A stretch of DNA of 64,000 nucleotides from Gordionus sp. m RMFG-2023 (taxonomy: Eukaryota > Nematomorpha > Gordioida > Chordodea > Parachordodidae). The DNA lies in NCBI RefSeq assembly GCF_954871325.1, contig NC_088775.1, forward strand, positions 41,889,561-41,953,560, given 5' to 3'. The notes beneath the pieces are model-generated. The model saw only the letters and a list, made by a program, of their open reading frames with translations. It ran no database searches and was not told the origin of the DNA. Of the stretch, positions 58,776-64,000 are shown one piece after another (the first letter of the stretch is position 1; every line of letters begins with the position of its first letter). A program made the translations under genes and the position numbers.

Positions 58776-60134
58776 TATTTTTAAAAAATTCGATATTTAT
58801 ACACGAAAATTTTTATCGAGTTTCATTATTTTTGCGAATAATAATTTTATTATATTTTTCCCGCCGTACTTTAGACAAAAAGAATATTTTTATTCTACAT
58901 ATTATTATATTTCTCAATAAATAAACATTTTTAAGTAAAACCTTATAATATGAAAAAGAAAAATATTTTATATCTAAAAAATAATATACATTTTAAATCA
59001 ATATCTTTTACCACAATTTCTTATATTTTTTTCCCCGCCTATCTTTAGACATCAAAATAAATAAATTTATTATTCCATCTTTTTATTTCCCAAGATCCTT
59101 TTATATGTTATTTGGGTTTTATTTCAAAAATGGTTGGTACAACTTTTTATGACAACATGCAGGTAGGTTGTTGAAAAATGACTGGGATGGTTAAATGTAC
59201 CATCTGCTTATCAGTGATTAATTTTGTCTTCATGTAAGATTCAGATAGAGAATATTAAAATTCGTGGCAGTTGAGATTGTAAATCTATCGAATTAAAGAA
59301 AATCGCAACTTGGTGAAGGGGCACCAGTAAGCTATATAGCCCACTGAATGGTAATTTTATTGCTACGATGGGTGGGAGTGTAGCATGATGTTTTATGTGG
59401 TTATCAATTACTTCTATGGCGCAATTCTTTTTATCTTGTTTAGGCATCTTGTTGTACCATCTAAAACATGATTGTGCTTATTTATGTGAAGAATGACTTC
59501 TTCTTTTAAGATATGGCATCGTCCTTTGCACCGGCTAAGCTTTCTTTCGAATTATAAGATTCTACATATCGCCATATAGTTTTTGAGCAATAGTCCTCTC
59601 ATTCTTGAATATGTATCGCTCTTTTTTTTACCATGTTGACTAATTACTCTAGACTAGAAGCATATCTTAGCAATAAAAAATGAGCAATAATTAATATTAA
59701 AAAAATTATGAATGGAAGGATATGGAAAATAGATTATTACTATTAATTATATCTACCTTATTTTGGAAATATATTATTTAACCTTTTAATACTACGGTTA
59801 AAAATTAACGTAAATGCTCCAGTGAAGTTTAATTTCAAATGAATATTTCTCCATTTATATTCATTATATTTATTTTATAATTTGATATAAGATAAAATTA
59901 ATCATAAAGTTTATAAGTTTTGCACAACTCATTCTCGATTTAATATTACCCCACAAAACCCTTTTATAGCAAGAATGCATTTTTTAGATTATAAATTACA
60001 AATACAAATAATAAAAATTTTGTTTAAAAGATTTTTACTGTGCACACAAATTAAAGATACTAAATATATACTTCATTACATAATTTATAAAGTTAATGGA
60101 AAATTTTAGAATAAACCTTTCATCAAAAAAAAAA
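58776..60134. other. No supported feature
   Basis: AT-rich. The minus-strand frame 59447-59241 and the stretch upstream of it (about 59600-59450, with KEEVILHINKHNHVLDG in one frame) are slightly protein-like and recall FLYWCH/MULE-type zinc fingers, but not enough to call. Confidence 0.3.
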
Positions 60135-61475
60135 TTAGGAGTGTAACCGATACCACTTTTTGGAGGCCGATCCGATCCGATATTCCAGTTATTAAATTTA
60201 TATCGGCCGATTACCGATCCGATATCATATCTAATTTTGTATTCTGTAAAGTACCAATGGTTTTAATTTTTAATATACTTTTTATTAGTATAACATCTAT
60301 AATTTTACTATATAACATATGTCATTTAAATATATTATAATGATCAGTTATAGTTTATCTTCAATTCAATTGCAATTTTAAAAGTATATAAAAATTTTTT
60401 ATTGATAAATTACTTATACATACTTAGTAATAAACAAAAATATTATGAAATTTGAAACTAATTTATCGAAGATTTCTTTTTAGAAATACCAAAATTTCCA
60501 ATTTACCAGAGATTAGTCTGCGGTGTTGGGGACTGTCAATATCACTAGCATCAAGAAAAACGGATTCTAAAGAGATTATTGCACACTTTTTTAAACAGAA
60601 TGCCAAAAAAATAACTATATGGCAGAATGTTTTTTAACTAATTATTACTATTAAAAAAAATTAAACATAAAAATGGATTTCGATTTTATTTATAAAAATC
60701 CACATGTACATTATGTTCCCAACCCGTTAATTGTTTTGGACATTCTAAAGGTGGACATTCTCGACGCAGTGCAGTTAACGGCACCATTCTCCGTGCTCTA
60801 CGCTCAGCTCAAATTCCAGCAACCCTCGAACCCTGTGGCCTCTCAACCGAGAATAATATACGGCCAGATGGGCTGACATTAATACCATGGAGTAATGGAA
60901 TTCCATTAGCATGGGACTATACTCGATTTGCTCCCTCCTTTAATAACAACTCATTCATGCGAGCTGAAAACTCTAAAATTAATAAATACACTTCCCTAAC
61001 CAATTGCAATCTCATACCAATTGTATCCGACACAACCGGGTTTTTTGGCAATCATGCCCTAACCTTTTTCAAATCCCTTGGTAGAAAAATACGCGCCATC
61101 ACTGGTGACTCACAGGAAGGCTTCTATCTCAGACAGTGCATATCTATTGATATATGCAGATCTAACTGCATTGCCATCCACGGCTCTCTTTCTTGACCTC
61201 CTCCCACCCAACATACAATTTACTATACTAATTATTATTTTTTTATTATACAGTTTTTTATATAAACATTGACATTAAATTTGTTTGAAACATTAAAAAA
61301 AAATAATAGTTTTTTAGATATAACTTTTTTAAAAAATTATATAATATTTTATTTTTGTTAAATCGCCATTTTTTATCGGGTCGGATCAGAAATTTTTATA
61401 ATATTTGCCGATAACCGATTTTTTAAAATGGGCGAAATATCGGCCCGATCCGATATAAAATATCGGAACATCCTT
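60135..61475. mobile_element. hAT-type element with TAGGAGTGTAACCGATA ends
   Basis: Left end 'taggagtgtaaccgatacca' followed by GATCCGAT words; right end, inverted, 'taaggatgttccgatatttt' with the same words. These resemble hAT ends of the TAGGG-TGT type. The flanks (aaaaaaat / ataaaatt) do not give a clear duplication. The interior holds a protein-like piece at about 60460-60640 (KFPIYQRLVCGVGDCQYH, unrecognised) and a LINE fragment at 60740-61196. Confidence 0.55.
60740..61196 (+). pseudogene. LINE endonuclease fragment (second copy of the family)
   Basis: The frame read from about 60743 to 61196 gives RALRSAQIPATLEPCGL, RPDGLTLIPWSNGIPLAWD, NKYTSLTNCNLIPIV and FFKSLGRKIRAITGDSQ. It aligns block by block with the C-terminal endonuclease of the LINE at 40725-41105 (RPDG...W...G...L.WD; GR-x-I-x-x-x-TGD). 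About 150 residues remain and no RT is beside it, as expected for a truncated fragment. It has a few breaks and belongs to a different copy. Its GC content is much above that of its neighbours. The frames at 60673-60876 and 61078-61272 are shadows. Confidence 0.8.
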
Positions 61476-61554
61476 AATAAAATTAAATTTCTGAATTACC
61501 TCATAAGATAAATATCTGATTCCCCATCATTCTTGACAGGCTATCAGCTATTAT

Positions 61555-62150
61555 TAAAAAAAATTAGGCCTGGTCTTGGTGTTTTTGGAAATTTTTTTTA
61601 GGTCCACCCACATTTAAGAAAAGAATTTTAACCCTGGCCTGGGTATTTTTGGAAATATTTTATGCCCAAACCGGCTATTTAAAAAATTAACCCTGGCCTT
61701 GGTTTTTAAAAAACTGGTTGTCCCGTGTACCTGGGCTTATTGTTGAGTCTGTAGGTCGATAATACATATAATGAAATTATATTCATTATTTATAAATATT
61801 AATATTTATTTCATAGACCTGCAGAGGTATCATTTGCCCATTCCGGATTCTTTTTTAACAAAATTTTTTTGCCCCCGCCTGGCCTGTGTTTTATATTTTC
61901 AGGAATGGCCTGGCCCCAATTTGACCTGTCCCGGATTTAAAAAAAAATTATTTGGCCTCTTCCGGATTTTCTTTATATATATTACATTTATTTTTAATTT
62001 TTACAGATAATATAGACGATTTAAAATATTCGGTTTTAAATATATTGCCGGTCTATATATAAAAACCGGGCTGGACAATCTTAATGAAAAATTAGAGCCG
62101 GACTTGGCAGGGCAAAAATTTTTCAGACCTCGGATATAAATTACCCTTAA
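61555..62150. repeat. Two or three diverged GC-rich CAGAG-family fragments
   Basis: 61565-61765 carries 'ccctggcctgggtatttttgg' type words and ends 'gagtctgtaggtcgataata', an inverted end. 61817-62130 starts 'agacctgcagaggtatcatt' and continues with CCTGGCC words. The flanks are too decayed for a duplication. Confidence 0.55.
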
Positions 62151-63890
62151 ATATGAAAAATTCACATTTTACAACTTTAAAAATGTTCCATTTGTATAGA
62201 GTATGAAATTAAATAAAATGGCAAGATTCAATATAAATTGTTAGGCCAACTTAAAAAAAAGATTGCTTATTTTATCACAAATTTCAAAAGTTTTATAAAC
62301 ACTTGGCAAGTTGAAATAAAAATGTACCTTTTGCAAAACATTAAAAATATATTTTCTTATTTTTTATTACCATTTATTAGAATTAAATTTTTCATCCTGA
62401 TCAAAATTTTTTTTTATTACAATAAATAATTTTTAAACATTACATTGCTCTGAAGTTAAATATTGATGGTTATCCATTATGCAAATATTTAATATCAGAG
62501 TGACATTTCTATAATCATTATTGATAAAACCAAAATGGATTTGTTTAAACAATTAAATAATGAAACATTTAATTTGTTAATAACAATATTAATTATAACA
62601 AAAATAAAATAATTATAATTCTGATATATAGTATTAATAATTCAATCAAAAACCTAAAAGTAACATTAAAGGATAACCAATATATTATTCATTTTCATAA
62701 AATTGGTATGGTATTGATAAAATTTTCAAGACTGTTATGAATTTAATAATAAAGATCTTACATGAGCCATGAATCCATTATCTATTGGACAAATAAAATC
62801 AAGTAGGGGAATGTGCCATGAATGGCCATGTTTTTGCTTTTTGAAAAAAGGTATTAAAATTATGTTTAACCAAATAAATTTTATATCAATGTGTAGCCTA
62901 AATATTAAACTTTATTATGTAAAAGTTGTTTTTCTGGCCAGTCAATACATACTATGCATTGACTGGCCATATACTATGTGTTAACTGGCCATAATATATT
63001 ATTTAAGAATTTTATTATAAATATGAAATTCTTGTAAAAGACCTATATTAATATTTCTACATTTTTAGCTATATAAAAAATTAATTATACACTAATTTAA
63101 TTAGTATTAAAATCTCATTTTAGTACCACATCTATTTAATGATAATATTATAAATTAATATCTTAATTATCATTTTACTAAACATTCTTAAGCTTGTTCA
63201 TCATTTTATTTCACCAAATGTTGTTTTGCAAGAGATTTTAATATGAATATGTGATGGTGCGAATTGTGGCAATGCTAAATGTCTAAGGATAATTTTTATA
63301 TAAAATATCAGTAATCTAAATTAGTAATCTTTTCACTTTTCACCAAACAAAAAAAATGTGTAACGTGATTTTTCCAGGAAGAGGTACTAAAAACAGTTTA
63401 TTTGAAATATTTTTTTAATAGCATTATTCAATAAATGAACTTAAGTAATACATATCATAATTATACACATTTTGATCAATTATGAGAGAAATTGGTCAAA
63501 TAGATAAAAAGTTGGTGGTCAGTCTTCACACATGGCCATTTATAGCACATTTCCCCTATTGCATTAATTTTGAAAATTCTTGAGTTTTATTATCATCAAA
63601 ATGTTTTAATAATTAACAAAACTCGTAATTGTGTTGACATAAAGTGTTTGGTATCTTTGGGTCATACTGGTACTAAAAAATTAACATTATAATATATAGT
63701 CTTAAATTTTTATACTTTAAGATGATGCGAAAACGATCATGTTTTGATTATGGAGATTATATATATTTGATTACAATTTATTATGCGTTGATAAAAAATG
63801 TTCAGGATAATTATAACATGTGCCAAAATTTTCTAAGAAAGAAAAAAAAATTTAACTCTAAATATTAAGTAAAAATTTAAAAAATAATAA
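62151..63890. other. No supported feature
   Basis: AT-rich. A short palindrome lies at 62936-62972 ('ctggccagtcaata' / 'attgactggcca') with a third copy of the arm at about 62988. The frames at 62238-62429 and 62769-62984 have no family resemblance. Confidence 0.4.
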
Positions 63891-64000
63891 TTTCCCATCT
63901 TAACTAAATTCGAAATAAAGCCTACGATACTCTAGTGGAGTTTCACAGACCCAGATCAGTAACAAAGTGCTTATATCTTAAAAACTACTCTACCAAATTA
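63890..64000. repeat. Possible start of another long-TIR element
   Basis: The last ~55 bases ('aaagtgcttatatcttaaaaactactc') resemble the inner part of the arms of the transposon at 19578-21498 ('aaaatgcttatatctcaaaaactatt'). The rest would lie outside the window. Confidence 0.3.

Noticed and set aside
59241-59447. 68-codon minus frame, possible FLYWCH/MULE
   Set aside because: The zinc-finger residues are incomplete and in another frame; too weak to call.
60673-60876. 67-codon + frame
   Set aside because: A shadow frame of the LINE endonuclease fragment that overlaps it.

Overview
This is a very AT-rich piece of eukaryotic, probably animal, nuclear DNA that is almost entirely a mosaic of nested transposable elements. 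I infer an invertebrate animal from the mix of families: Ty3/gypsy with animal-type RT and integrase, several hAT groups, PIF/Harbinger, a LINE with a restriction-like endonuclease, and long-TIR elements with 4-bp target duplications. Short spliceosomal introns inside the transposase genes agree with this. No species can be named and I saw no tRNA or rRNA gene.

The one host gene I can argue for is on the + strand. Three short exon-like stretches (33582-33659, 33704-33787 and 54431-54538) line up in order, phase and spacing with the N-terminal part of the acid ceramidase / N-acylethanolamine amidase family. If this is right, the second intron is 20,643 bp long and most of the transposons of the middle of the window sit inside it. 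The catalytic-cysteine exon was not found and should lie downstream.

Layout. 1-560: tandem repeat. 690-1330 (-): Harbinger relic. 1640-3227 and 3228-17264: two head-to-tail copies of a ~1.6 kb repeat. The second copy is split by a Ty3/gypsy element (3339-12329) and by a coding hAT (12470-16182). The gypsy element itself carries two sister hAT insertions (5732-7533 and 10215-12221) in opposite orientation. Each of these carries a GC-rich CAGAG-ended passenger at the same site. 17265-18683: spacer with a hAT MITE. 18684-22330: inverted third copy of the repeat, split by a long-TIR element (19578-21498) and a TTCT microsatellite. 22677-25838: hAT relic with an internal inverted duplication. 26627-29508: best-preserved hAT, with an exact 8-bp duplication. 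29517-33105: tandemly duplicated exon-like units and Helitron-like hairpin ends. 34310-37615: hAT-type element with a second element (34322-36760) inserted in its terminal repeat and a MITE in its body. 39973-45114: relative of that element, split by a LINE (40725-43505). 45135-45770: second Harbinger relic. 48284-48745: palindromic retroelement ends. 48902-53662: Sola-like pieces around a gypsy fragment. 54563-64000: GC-rich hAT MITEs, a second LINE endonuclease fragment (60740-61196) and much AT-rich DNA without recognisable content.

Nothing here acts as an operon or pathway. The interest lies in the insertion order, which can be read from target duplications and empty sites within the window, in coding elements beside non-coding relatives with the same ends, and in a host gene stretched by these insertions.
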